A stretch of 64,000 bases of DNA from Kribbella sp. VKM Ac-2568 (GTDB taxonomy: Bacteria; Actinomycetota; Actinomycetes; Propionibacteriales; Kribbellaceae). The stretch covers positions 124,001-188,000 of the forward strand of contig NZ_SLVF01000008.1 of the NCBI RefSeq assembly GCF_004345365.1, read 5' to 3'. The first letter of the stretch is position 1; every line of letters starts with the position of its first letter. Shown here one piece after another: positions 43,499-57,031 of the stretch. The translations under genes and the position numbers were made by a program. Under the pieces are notes generated by a model. The model was not told the DNA's origin. It searched no databases and saw only the letters and a list, made by a program, of their open reading frames with translations.

Positions 43499-44437
43499 CT
43501 AGAGGCCGTGGCGGAAGCCCTGGCGCCAGGAGGTGTAGGTGGGTTCCCAGTCGAAGGTCGCTTTGGCGAGGGAGTTGTCGGCGCCGCGGATCTTGGTGAA
43601 GGCGGAGACACCGACCTCGCCGACGGCCAGGCGGGCCAGCCAGACGGGGATGTGCCGCGGTGGTTTGGCGCCGAGGATCTTGGCGAACTCCGGCAGCCAG
43701 ACCGAGGCGGGCGCCGGGTCGTCGTCGGCGATCTGGTAGATCCCGGTGGCGCTGCTTTCGACCGCCTTGACGGTGGCGTCGGCGGCGTCGTCGTAGTGGA
43801 TGAACGACCAGACGCCCGAGCCGTCGCCGACCACCGGCAACTTGCGCTGCTCGATCAGCTTGACGATCTCGCCGCCCTTGCCGATGAAACCGGTCGGACC
43901 GTAGAAGCCCGCGTACCGCAGTACGACGCCTTCGATGCCCTCGGCACCGGTCACGGCCGACTCCAGATAACGCAGCCCGGCCATCGTCTTGCTCGTCGCC
44001 GGCACCGGGTCGGGGTCCATCGGGATCCGCTCGCTCTTGATCTCGGAGCCACCGCGCTCCAGGTTCCAGCCGGCATAGCTCTGGATGACGAACCGCCGTA
44101 CGCCGGCTGCCTGGGAGGCGGCGAGCAGGTTGTCCGTGCCTTCGGTCCGCAGCCGGTTCGTCAGCGCGAAGCTCTGGTCGAACTTCTTGAAGTCGATGCC
44201 GCCCTTCAACGCGGTCATCTGATGTACGACGACCTCGGGCTGGGCGGCAGCGACAGCGGCCTTCACCGCACCGGCGTTCAGCCCGTCCGCGAGCACCACC
44301 TCAGCGCCCTGCGCCCGGAGATCGGCCGCACTCGACTCGGACCGCACCATGCCGGTGACGTCGTGTCCTGCCGCGATCAGTTTCGGCACCAGCGAACGTC
44401 CGAGCCCGCCGGTCGCGCCTGCCACTAGAACCTTCAT
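43499..44437 (-). CDS. NAD-dependent epimerase/dehydratase family protein
   Basis: The 312-residue extended SDR starts at 44437 behind GGAGG and opens MKVLVAGATGGLG (nucleotide site 7-13). It has an atypical Y-x3-K region (QSYAGWNLE...). VVLRYAGFYGP and a C-terminal QGFRHGL are also present. Epimerases of this type are frequent partners of ECF41 sigma factors, and a TGTCACA-type promoter precedes this gene. Its natural substrate is unknown. Confidence 0.87.
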   Translation of the reverse strand: MKVLVAGATGGLGRSLVPKLIAAGHDVTGMVRSESSAADLRAQGAEVVLADGLNAGAVKAAVAAAQPEVVVHQMTALKGGIDFKKFDQSFALTNRLRTEGTDNLLAASQAAGVRRFVIQSYAGWNLERGGSEIKSERIPMDPDPVPATSKTMAGLRYLESAVTGAEGIEGVVLRYAGFYGPTGFIGKGGEIVKLIEQRKLPVVGDGSGVWSFIHYDDAADATVKAVESSATGIYQIADDDPAPASVWLPEFAKILGAKPPRHIPVWLARLAVGEVGVSAFTKIRGADNSLAKATFDWEPTYTSWRQGFRHGL

Positions 44438-44471
44438 CTCATCCTCCATGTCACCTTCAGTCGACCCAGGG

Positions 44472-44498
44472 GACACGGCGAACGCCGCCGGTGTGACA
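44472..44498 (-). promoter_or_regulatory. Candidate ECF41 promoter of the epimerase gene
   Basis: On the minus strand TGTCACA (44498-44492) is followed after 16 bp by TGTC (44475-44472). This is one base away from the TGTCACA/CGTC pair recalled for ECF41 sigma factors. The gene starts 34 bp further on. Confidence 0.55.
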
Positions 44499-44513
44499 GT
44501 GACCTAGCTCACA

Positions 44514-45917
44514 TCACAGCGAGTGCAGGGTGAACTCCGTCGGGCCGAAGGAGACGTTGTACCGGACGTCGATCGTCAGGGAGTCGCCGTCCGGCCGGCA
44601 GGTGAACGTCGCCACGTAGGGGGTTTCCAGGTAGCGGAAGGTAGCTACGAAGGCGTCGTTGCCGGTCGACGCGTTGGTGACCATTCGCTGAGGTGGGTCC
44701 ACCAGGTCGTCGGTCAGTTCGCGCCAGTCGCCGGGAGCGCAGACGACGTCCTGCGTCGTGCCGGCTGGAACCGTGGTGTCGAAGTCGTGGGAGCTGACCT
44801 CGAACGTGAAGGTGCCGGTGCCGTCCGGGTCCAGCCGCACCGCCGACAGTGACGCGACGCTCGGGTCGAATCGGTAGGTGCGGCCGTCGCCACTCGGAGC
44901 CTTGCCCACGGGAGCCGGGATCTCGAGCTTCGCGGGCCGAGCCAGGTCGGCTCCCGACTTCCCTTGTAGTACAGGGAGAAGGTGCTCCCAGACGACGTCC
45001 AGGGTGGCCTGCATGTCGGGTGAGGCGCTGGTGATGATGAGGGCGGCGTCGTGCTCCGGGAAGATCAGGCAGTACTGCCCGAAGGCGCCGTCGCCGCGGT
45101 AGGTGTCGTGCCGCGACCGCCAGAACTGGTATCCGTAGCCCTGCTGCCAGTCGGGGTTGTCCTCGTTGTTCGGCACCTGCTTCGAGGTGGCCGCGTCGAT
45201 CCAGCTCGCCGGCACGAGCTGCTGCCCCTCCCACGACCCACGCTGCAGCAGGAGCTGCCCGAAGCGGGCCAGCGACTCGGTGTTGAGGCTCAGACCCCAG
45301 CCGCCCTTGGTGATGCCCTCGCGGGAGATCTCCCAGGTCGCCTCGCTCGCACCGAGCGGCTCGAACAGCCGCGGGCGGAGGTAGTCGAGCAGGGTCTCGC
45401 CGGTGATCTTCTGCAGGATGGCGGAGAGCAGGTACGTCGCGCCGGTGTTGTAGACGAACACCGTGCCCGGCTCGTGCTCCACCTCCAGGTCGAGGAAGAT
45501 CCGCACCATCCGGCGGTCCCGCGACAGCGCCTCGACGGTGTCCTGCGAGTGCCCGGTCGTCATCGTGAGCAGATGGCGGATCTCCATCGCGGCCAGGTTG
45601 TCGCTGATCTTGTCGGGCAGGTCGTCGGCGTCGAAGAATGACACCACCTTGTCGTCGACCGACAGCTTGCCGTCCTCGACCAGCAGGCCGATGCCCATCG
45701 AGGTGAAGGACTTCGACACCGAGAACAGCAGGTGCCGGTCCCGCGACCGGTACGGCGCCCACTCCTCCTGCAGCACGACGTGACCGTGCCGGAGCAGCAT
45801 CAGGGTCTGGATCTCCTGGTCGGAGGCGTCAAGCGCGGCGACGAAGGACTCCAATGCGATAGCGGACAAGTTCTGGGCTTCTGGCGTACTCCGTGGAAGG
45901 CTGCTCACCTCATGCAC
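44514..45917 (-). CDS. Beta-lactamase-fold serine hydrolase
   Basis: A GTG at 45917 after GAGGGG gives 467 residues with no signal peptide. The SxxK motif is S66-V-S-K69 and the second motif contains Y156 (FVYNTGATY). The C-terminal 100 residues form an extra beta-rich domain. The pattern matches class C-like esterases and 6-aminohexanoate-oligomer hydrolases more than true beta-lactamases. The start codon is 28 bp from the divergent lipid-kinase start. Confidence 0.85.
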   Translation of the reverse strand: MHEVSSLPRSTPEAQNLSAIALESFVAALDASDQEIQTLMLLRHGHVVLQEEWAPYRSRDRHLLFSVSKSFTSMGIGLLVEDGKLSVDDKVVSFFDADDLPDKISDNLAAMEIRHLLTMTTGHSQDTVEALSRDRRMVRIFLDLEVEHEPGTVFVYNTGATYLLSAILQKITGETLLDYLRPRLFEPLGASEATWEISREGITKGGWGLSLNTESLARFGQLLLQRGSWEGQQLVPASWIDAATSKQVPNNEDNPDWQQGYGYQFWRSRHDTYRGDGAFGQYCLIFPEHDAALIITSASPDMQATLDVVWEHLLPVLQGKSGADLARPAKLEIPAPVGKAPSGDGRTYRFDPSVASLSAVRLDPDGTGTFTFEVSSHDFDTTVPAGTTQDVVCAPGDWRELTDDLVDPPQRMVTNASTGNDAFVATFRYLETPYVATFTCRPDGDSLTIDVRYNVSFGPTEFTLHSL

Positions 45918-45945
45918 GCTATCCCCTCGAACGGACAAAACTGAC

Positions 45946-46842
45946 GTGAGCCCTCGTGCCGCCGTGATCATGAACCCGATCAAGGTTCCCGACCCGGACG
46001 AATTCCGCAAGAAGGTCGACACGGCTCTGACAGAGCGTGGCTACGAAGACGCCCTCTGGCTCGAGACGACCGAGGAGGACCCTGGCTCGGCGATGGCGAG
46101 ACAGGCGATCGAGGAGTCCGTCGACCTGGTCGTGGTGGCCGGCGGCGACGGCACCGTCCGGGTCGCCTGCGCGGAAGTGGCCCAGTCGAACATCCCGGTC
46201 GCGGTGCTGCCCGCCGGCACCGGCAACCTGCTCGCCCGCAACCTCGGCATCAACCTCGATCTCGACATCGCGCTGACCGAACTGCTCGGCGGCAACGAGC
46301 AGCGGATCGACAGCGTCCAGGTGGAAGGCGATGGGCTCGACGCCGACCGATTCGTGGTGATGGCCGGGCTCGGGCTGGACGCCGCGATCATCGCCGACGC
46401 CCCCGACGAGCTGAAGAAACGCGTCGGCTGGGCGGCGTACGTGGTGTCGACGCTGAAGAACCTCAACCACCCGTTCGTGCGGGTCGAGATCATCGTGGAC
46501 GACCGGCCGCCGCTGGTCCGCCGGGCGCGCACGGTGGTGATCGGGAACGTCGGCACCCTGCAGGCGAACATCCCGTTGCTGCCGGACGCCGTGCCCGACG
46601 ACGGCATGATCGACGCGGTCGTGCTGGCTCCGCGCCGGATCAGCCACTGGCCCCGGCTCGCGCTCAGCCTGGTGATCAAGTCCATGCAGGAGGGCCGCAA
46701 CATCGAGCGGTTCACCGGCAAGCGCATCCAGGTCAAGGCGAGCAAGACCGTCCGCCGGCAGCTCGACGGCGACGAGATCGCGGACGGCCGGACTCTCACC
46801 GCGACGGTGGACCCGTCAGCCCTGCTGGTCCGCATTCCCTGA
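45946..46842 (+). CDS. Diacylglycerol/lipid kinase family protein
   Basis: The 298-residue DagK/LCB5-type kinase has the ATP-site motif GGDGT (66-70), PAGTGNLLARNLGI and the C-terminal QLDGDEI segment. Actinobacterial relatives phosphorylate diacylglycerol or related lipids. The GTG at 45946 lacks a ribosome-binding site and may begin a leaderless transcript; an ATG at 45970 is the alternative. Its last 27 bp overlap the convergent sigma-factor gene. Confidence 0.87.
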   Translation: MSPRAAVIMNPIKVPDPDEFRKKVDTALTERGYEDALWLETTEEDPGSAMARQAIEESVDLVVVAGGDGTVRVACAEVAQSNIPVAVLPAGTGNLLARNLGINLDLDIALTELLGGNEQRIDSVQVEGDGLDADRFVVMAGLGLDAAIIADAPDELKKRVGWAAYVVSTLKNLNHPFVRVEIIVDDRPPLVRRARTVVIGNVGTLQANIPLLPDAVPDDGMIDAVVLAPRRISHWPRLALSLVIKSMQEGRNIERFTGKRIQVKASKTVRRQLDGDEIADGRTLTATVDPSALLVRIP

Positions 46843-47700
46843 ACCCAGGGGCTGCAGATGGGTGAGCTTGTCGGGGTTCACCACGCCGTGGATCGCGACG
46901 ACGACCCCCTCGGCGACCAGCAGTGACCAGACCGCCAGGGTCCGGTCCTCGGCGCCGCACATCCTGAGGGCCGGTTGCCCGCCGACGTGCACCGGCTCGA
47001 TCCGCAGACCGAGCCGAGCGAGTCTTCCGAACGCCCCGATCAGCGTCCGGGCCACCCGGTCGGCGCCGAGGATCGGCCGAGGGAAGGCGTCCGCCTTGCC
47101 GCCGCCATCGCCGGTGAACGTCGCATCCGGTGCGAGCAGCTCGAGGAGTCCCTCGAGCTCGCCCTCACGGCACGCCGCCAGGAACCGCTCGGCGAGCTCG
47201 TCCCGCTCGCGCGGCGAAGCGTCGTACCTGGGCCTGCCGTCCGCCAGCTGCCGGCGAGCCCGTACCGTGAGTTGCCGGCAGGCCGCCTGGCTCTTCAGGA
47301 CGATGGCGGCGACCTCCTCGTAGGAGTAGCCGAACACGTCGTGCAGCAGGAACACGGCCCGCTGGTCCGGCGACAGCCTTTCGAGTACGACGAGGAACGC
47401 CGTGGACAGGGAGTCCGACAGAGCCGCCCGGTCGGCGAGATCGACGTACTCGTCGACGGCCGGATCGGGCAGCCAGGGGCCGATGTAGGTCTCGCGTTGA
47501 CGCCTGGCCGACCGGAGTTGGTCGATCGCGAGCCGGGTGGTGACCGTGGTGAGGAAGGCCTTGTCCGATTCCACCTCGGGCTCGCGGTGCAGGCGCAGGT
47601 ACGCCTCCTGCACGACGTCCTCCGCGTCGCCGAAGCTGCCGAGCATCCGGTACGCGATCGACAGCAGCAGCGGCCTGAGCGTGTTGCTGGTGTGCTCCAT
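46816..47700 (-). CDS. sigJ: ECF41-group RNA polymerase sigma factor (SigJ-like)
   Basis: The 294-residue protein has sigma region 2 (about 10-75, DAEDVVQEAYLRLH), region 4 (about 105-155) and a fused SnoaL-like C-terminal domain. All three signature motifs of ECF41 are present: WLPDP (76-80, usually WLPEP), DGGGK (198-202) and NPDKL (275-279). In this group the C-terminal domain controls activity, with no anti-sigma factor. The divergent DoxX gene and the upstream epimerase are typical partners. The ATG at 47700 follows AGAGGA. Confidence 0.92.
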   Translation of the reverse strand: MEHTSNTLRPLLLSIAYRMLGSFGDAEDVVQEAYLRLHREPEVESDKAFLTTVTTRLAIDQLRSARRQRETYIGPWLPDPAVDEYVDLADRAALSDSLSTAFLVVLERLSPDQRAVFLLHDVFGYSYEEVAAIVLKSQAACRQLTVRARRQLADGRPRYDASPRERDELAERFLAACREGELEGLLELLAPDATFTGDGGGKADAFPRPILGADRVARTLIGAFGRLARLGLRIEPVHVGGQPALRMCGAEDRTLAVWSLLVAEGVVVAIHGVVNPDKLTHLQPLGSGNADQQG

Positions 47701-47712
47701 CACGTCCTCTAG

Positions 47713-47739
47713 GACGATCGAGGCCCCCTGCTTGTGACA
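47713..47739 (-). promoter_or_regulatory. Candidate autoregulated ECF41 promoter of sigJ
   Basis: On the minus strand TGTCACA (47739-47733), 16 bp, then CGTC (47716-47713) is an exact match to the recalled ECF41 pattern. A second TGTCACA stands at 47752-47746. The start codon is only 12 bp beyond the -10 element, so the leader must be very short. Confidence 0.65.
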
Positions 47740-47751
47740 GCTTCCTGTGAC

Positions 47752-47778
47752 AGTCACGGGAGACCGTCGTCGTTCGTC
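47752..47778 (+). promoter_or_regulatory. Degenerate ECF41-type promoter of the DoxX gene
   Basis: AGTCACG (47752-47758), 16 bp, CGTC (47775-47778). The -35 matches five of seven bases, while spacing and -10 are exact. It faces the DoxX gene that starts at 47812. Confidence 0.4.
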
Positions 47779-47811
47779 TCCGACCGTAACCGAAGAGTTG
47801 GAGGACTGAAG

Positions 47812-48183
47812 ATGAATGTCGCAGCCTGGATCGTCACCGGACTGCTCGTGGCCGTGTTCACGGTGTCCGGCGTGGCCAAGTCGACGATGTCCCGCGACCG
47901 CCTGATCGCCACCGGACAGACCGGTATCGCCCCCTTCCCGATGCCGCTCGTCCGCGTGGTCGCACTCTGCGAACTCATGGCCGTCGTGGGCCTGCTCGCG
48001 CCCTGGCTGACGGACACCGCCCGCTTCCTGACACCAGCAGCAGCAGTCGGTCTCGGCATCGTCATGATGGGCGCCGCCACGTCCCACGCATCCCTGAAGG
48101 AGCCGGGGCCGGTGGCGGCGAACGTCCTACTCCTCTCGGCCTGCGCCTTCGTAGCAGCCCAACGCTTCGCCGCCCTGAACTGA
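47812..48183 (+). CDS. DoxX-like membrane protein
   Basis: The 123-residue protein has four hydrophobic helices and begins MNVAAWIVTGLLVAVFTVSGVAK, as DoxX family members do. GGAGGA precedes the ATG. DoxX proteins are small membrane partners of oxidoreductases and of sulfur or redox stress systems. Here the divergent ECF41 factor is the likely controller. No catalytic residues are apparent. Confidence 0.85.
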   Translation: MNVAAWIVTGLLVAVFTVSGVAKSTMSRDRLIATGQTGIAPFPMPLVRVVALCELMAVVGLLAPWLTDTARFLTPAAAVGLGIVMMGAATSHASLKEPGPVAANVLLLSACAFVAAQRFAALN

Positions 48184-48246
48184 CCAAGAGACCATCGCAG
48201 GTCACGTTGTCCCACAGCAGCGGGGGCCGACGAGGTCGAGGTGGAT

Positions 48247-48283
48247 GACCTGCTCGCCAGGGTGTTCGCCTGACGAGCAGGTC
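48247..48283. terminator. Two-way hairpin between doxX-like and pullulanase genes
   Basis: GACCTGCTCG (48247-48256) pairs with CGAGCAGGTC (48274-48283). CAGG/CCTG extend the stem inside after one mismatch. The hairpin begins 8 bp past the pullulanase stop and lies 63 bp past the DoxX stop. Confidence 0.75.
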
Positions 48284-48290
48284 GCGCCGA

Positions 48291-54023
<5,733 letters not shown>

Positions 54024-54105
54024 CACGGGACCCCTCCCAAGGCAGGACAACCTGCGGGGACGCTAACCCGCGCACCCATCCAGCGGAAGGCCTCGAAGGT
54101 CGCGG

Positions 54106-55347
54106 TCAGGTCACTGCGGTCCACAAGACGTCGACCGGCAACGCCGCGAGCCTGGGCCCGAACCGGGTTGCCTCGGGGGCGGTGTGCAGCAGCAGACCGA
54201 AGGCGAAGCGATCTCCCAGCCGGTCAGCCAGGAACCGAAGTCCGCGCAGGTCATCCGAAGACGGAGTACTGGTCGCCTTGACCTCGATACCGATCACCCG
54301 CCCATCGGGGTGCTCCAGCACAAGGTCGACCTCGGCGCCGCTGCGATCGCGGAAATGCCACAACGTCGGACGGGAGGCAGACCAGGTCAGCTGCTTGCGG
54401 ATCTCGTTGGCGACGAAGGTCTCGAGCAGTTGACCGAAAGGCCCACCGTTGCGATCGACCGTCGCACTGGTCGCGCCGACGAGATGTGCCGCTAGCCCGG
54501 TATCGGTGACCACGAGCTTCGGTCGTCTCACCACCTTGCTGCTCAGATTCGTGGACCACGCCGGAATGCGGTCGATCAAGAAGGCTTCGGTCAGCAAGCC
54601 GAGGTATCCGTCCACAGTGCGCGCCGGAAAGCCCAGGTCGCTGGCGATCGCGCTCACGTTGAGTTCGTTGCCGGTTCGGGCAGCACAGAGCTGGAGAAGG
54701 CGGGGAATCTCTGCGAGCCGCTCGATTGAGGAGAGGTCCCGGATCACCGACTGGGTGATCGTCTTCACGTAGCTGTCGAACCAGGCCCTGCGACGGCCGG
54801 GCTGCCGGTTGACGACCTCGGGGTACCCGCCGGCGACGATCCGGTCCACGACGTCGGCTCGGGTGACGGAGCTGTTGCGGATCAGATCGACGGGCGCATC
54901 GAAGAGCCGGTCGACGAATGTCTCCGTGACACCGGCCATCTCGCCCTGGGAGAACGGCCACAGGTCGATCGTTTCGACCCTCCCCACAAGCGACGGCGCC
55001 ATGTCGTGCGCTGACAGCAGTCGGGATGAGCCGGTCAGCAGGAATCGCCCCGGCCGCCGGTCCCGGTCGATCTCCGCTTTCACCGCCCGGAAGAGCCCGG
55101 ACTCCAACTGCGCTTCGTCGATCACGAAGGTGTCGACCGAGCGGGTGACGAAGTTTCGCGGGTCGTGCCGCGCGGCCTGTCTGCTGATCTCCTCGTCGAG
55201 ATTCGCGAACTCCACCGTGCCCGGGTAGCGGAGGTTTCGCGTCAGAGTGGTCTTGCCGACTTGACGCGGACCGTTGACGACGACGACCGGCGTATCGGCG
55301 AGCGCAGCTTGGGCAACCGTGGCGGCCGACCGGTCCAGAAGAGTCAT
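54106..55347 (-). CDS. AAA ATPase with DUF4143 domain
   Basis: The 413-residue protein has Walker A GPRQVGKTT (26-34), FVIDEAQ (Walker B), and a C-terminal DUF4143/PD-(D/E)xK-like part with GAEVDLVLEHPDGRVIGIEVKA. Such proteins are widespread and uncharacterised; they have been suggested to act in nucleic-acid or mobile-element contexts. TACAAT (55360-55355) ends 7 bp before the ATG, so transcription probably starts at the ATG itself. Four 23-bp-spaced repeats lie directly upstream. It is not coupled to the sirtuin upstream. Confidence 0.88.
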   Translation of the reverse strand: MTLLDRSAATVAQAALADTPVVVVNGPRQVGKTTLTRNLRYPGTVEFANLDEEISRQAARHDPRNFVTRSVDTFVIDEAQLESGLFRAVKAEIDRDRRPGRFLLTGSSRLLSAHDMAPSLVGRVETIDLWPFSQGEMAGVTETFVDRLFDAPVDLIRNSSVTRADVVDRIVAGGYPEVVNRQPGRRRAWFDSYVKTITQSVIRDLSSIERLAEIPRLLQLCAARTGNELNVSAIASDLGFPARTVDGYLGLLTEAFLIDRIPAWSTNLSSKVVRRPKLVVTDTGLAAHLVGATSATVDRNGGPFGQLLETFVANEIRKQLTWSASRPTLWHFRDRSGAEVDLVLEHPDGRVIGIEVKATSTPSSDDLRGLRFLADRLGDRFAFGLLLHTAPEATRFGPRLAALPVDVLWTAVT

Positions 55348-55354
55348 GAGACGG

Positions 55355-55360
55355 ATTGTA
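55355..55360 (-). promoter_or_regulatory. -10 box of the DUF4143 ATPase gene
   Basis: TACAAT on the minus strand lies 7 bp ahead of the ATG at 55347. No ribosome-binding site is present, which fits a leaderless mRNA. No -35 match is found; the nearest repeat (55364-55377) occupies that place. Confidence 0.6.
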
Positions 55361-55363
55361 TTG

Positions 55364-55446
55364 CGGATTTGTCCCAAGGTGCGTCGCCGATTCGTCCCAC
55401 GAGCTGCTGCGGAATCGTCCCATCGTTCAGGGAGGATTCGTCCGGT
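55364..55446 (-). repeat. Four iteron-like direct repeats with exact 23-bp period
   Basis: On the minus strand the consensus is TGGGACGAATCCG. Copies lie at 55364-55377, 55387-55400, 55410-55423 and 55433-55446, each start 23 bp from the next, while the 9-bp gaps between them differ. They fill the promoter region of the DUF4143 ATPase gene. A phased array of this kind is typical of cooperative binding by one protein. Confidence 0.85.
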
Positions 55447-55474
55447 TGATCCATCGTGGATCTGCTGCGGGTGA

Positions 55475-56215
55475 TCAGTCGGGCGAGGTGACGAGGGCGG
55501 GGAGGCTCTGTTCGATGGGAGTCCTGAGGACGGCGGCCGCTTGCTCGTCGTACGGCGTCGGCTCGGCATTCAGGATGAGGAGGTCTGCGCCGGCTGACAA
55601 GGCGACGTCGCAGAGGCCGGCGGCCGGGTGGACCTGGAGAGACGTGCCGATCGCGATGAAGAGGTCGGCTTGCTCGGTGGCGGCGACTGCGGCGTCCAGG
55701 ACCGCCTGGTCGAGGGACTGGCCGAAGGAGACCGTCGCGGACTTGAGGATGCCGCCGCAGACCTCGCAGGCCGGATCTTCGTCGCCTGCATCGAGACGGG
55801 GGAGTACGTCGGCCATCGGGATCCGGCGGGCGCAGTTCAGGCAGTCGACGTACCAGACGGTGCCGTGGAGTTCGTGCACGAGTGCGGGAGAGGAGCCGGC
55901 CTTCTGGTGGAGACCGTCGATGTTCTGGGTGATCAGCCCGGTCAGGCGGCCCTGGCGCTCGAGGTCGACCAGGGCTCGGTGGCCGGCGTTCGGCTCGGCG
56001 GTCCAGGTCGGTGCGGCCAGACGGAACTTCCAGGCCTCGATCCGTACCGCGGCCGACGCGACGTACTCGTCGATGTCGAACATCACCTGAGCCGCTGGGT
56101 TCTTCGTCCACACTCCCTCTGGACCGCGGAAGTCCGGGATGCCCGACGCGGTGGAGATCCCCGCACCGGTCAGGACAGCGATCCGCTCGGCCTTGGCCAC
56201 GAGTTCGAGGGTCAC
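55475..56215 (-). CDS. cobB: Sir2-family NAD-dependent protein deacylase
   Basis: The GTG start overlaps the preceding GNAT stop (GTGA) and gives 246 residues. GAGIS (17-21), GIPDFRG (25-31), TQNIDGLHQKAG (97-108), catalytic H117 and zinc ligands C125-x2-C128 and C150-x2-C153 are all present. Sirtuins remove acyl groups from lysine and produce nicotinamide. The coupling to an acetyltransferase suggests a reversible acetylation pair. Acyl specificity is not clear; the TAEPNAGH segment lacks the Tyr/Arg pair of class III desuccinylases as far as I can see. Confidence 0.92.
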   Translation of the reverse strand: MTLELVAKAERIAVLTGAGISTASGIPDFRGPEGVWTKNPAAQVMFDIDEYVASAAVRIEAWKFRLAAPTWTAEPNAGHRALVDLERQGRLTGLITQNIDGLHQKAGSSPALVHELHGTVWYVDCLNCARRIPMADVLPRLDAGDEDPACEVCGGILKSATVSFGQSLDQAVLDAAVAATEQADLFIAIGTSLQVHPAAGLCDVALSAGADLLILNAEPTPYDEQAAAVLRTPIEQSLPALVTSPD

Positions 56216-56775
56216 GCCTCCGAACGTAACGCAGCCTCCCAGTCCGGGGCCAAGACGGCCATCACGATGTCGTCGTAGCGCTCGCCCTCCCACAGCAGCG
56301 CCTCGCGCCGGACGCCTTCGACGACGAATCCCGCCTTCTCGTAGGCACGCCGGGCCCGCGGGTTGAAACTGAAGACGCCGAGCTCGATCCGGTGCAGGCC
56401 GAGCTCCTCGATGCCGTAGCCGACGATCAGCCTGGTCGCTTCGCTGCCGAGCCCGCGGCCCTGACCGGCCGGGCCGATCAGGATCCGGAAGCTGCAGGAC
56501 TCGTCGTCCTTGCTCCACTCGTTCAGCACGGCCTCGCCGACGGTCTCACCGGTCGCCTTGTCGACGATGGCCAGATCCAGCCGGTCGATCTGGTCCTTGC
56601 GGGTCCGCAGCCACTCGCGGTACTCCGGCTCCGTGATCTCTCCGCGCGACCCGGTGAACCGGGTGACGTCCGGATCCAGCATCGCCGCCATCAACGCGTC
56701 GTAGTCGCCTTCGTCCAACGGCCGAAGGATCACCAGCTCACCGACCAACGTCGGCTTGTCCGAGAAGTCGCTCAC
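56212..56775 (-). CDS. GNAT acetyltransferase, RimJ/RimL type
   Basis: The 187-residue protein starts at a GTG at 56775. It has the RimJ/RimL layout with LVILRPLDEGDYDAL at the start, LIGPAGQGRGLGSEATRLIVGY (acetyl-CoA loop) and ELGVFSFNPRARRAYEKAGFV. Such enzymes acetylate N-terminal residues of proteins or small amines. It is coupled by a 4-bp overlap to the downstream sirtuin. Confidence 0.88.
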   Translation of the reverse strand: MSDFSDKPTLVGELVILRPLDEGDYDALMAAMLDPDVTRFTGSRGEITEPEYREWLRTRKDQIDRLDLAIVDKATGETVGEAVLNEWSKDDESCSFRILIGPAGQGRGLGSEATRLIVGYGIEELGLHRIELGVFSFNPRARRAYEKAGFVVEGVRREALLWEGERYDDIVMAVLAPDWEAALRSEA

Positions 56776-56818
56776 GCCCCGGAGTCTCCCAACGAACCAC
56801 CCCGCCCGGCCAACGGAT

Positions 56819-57031
56819 TTAGGTCAGCCGGCGTACGACGTACTGGTGGTCGAGGGCGGAGACGAGTTCCTGGGCGCGCATCCGGCACCAGGCGGGGATG
56901 TCGGTGGCGGCGGCCGGGTCGTCGGCCAGGATGGTGATGGTGTCCCCGACCGCCACCGCGGGTAGCGCCTGGGCCAGTTTGATCACCGGGAGTGGGCAGA
57001 GCAGGCCGCGGCAGTCCAGGTCGAGGTTCAC
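56819..57031 (-). CDS. TusA-like sulfur carrier protein
   Basis: The 70-residue protein opens with LDLDCRGLLCPLPVIKL, which holds the CPxP motif with the sulfur-carrying C12. The ATG overlaps the stop of the cysteine desulfurase by 4 bp (ATGA). The pair probably forms a persulfide relay from cysteine to an acceptor such as tRNA, a cofactor or molybdenum-enzyme maturation. No downstream thiouridylase genes are seen. Confidence 0.9.
   Translation of the reverse strand: MNLDLDCRGLLCPLPVIKLAQALPAVAVGDTITILADDPAAATDIPAWCRMRAQELVSALDHQYVVRRLT

Noticed and set aside
44514-45917. Beta-lactamase (antibiotic resistance gene)
   Set aside because: There is no signal peptide, and the second motif and C-terminal extra domain fit class C-like esterases or oligomer hydrolases.
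55364-55446. 23-bp-phased repeats as a CRISPR array
   Set aside because: Repeats are only about 13 bp with 9-bp gaps, which does not fit any CRISPR architecture; iteron-like binding sites fit better.
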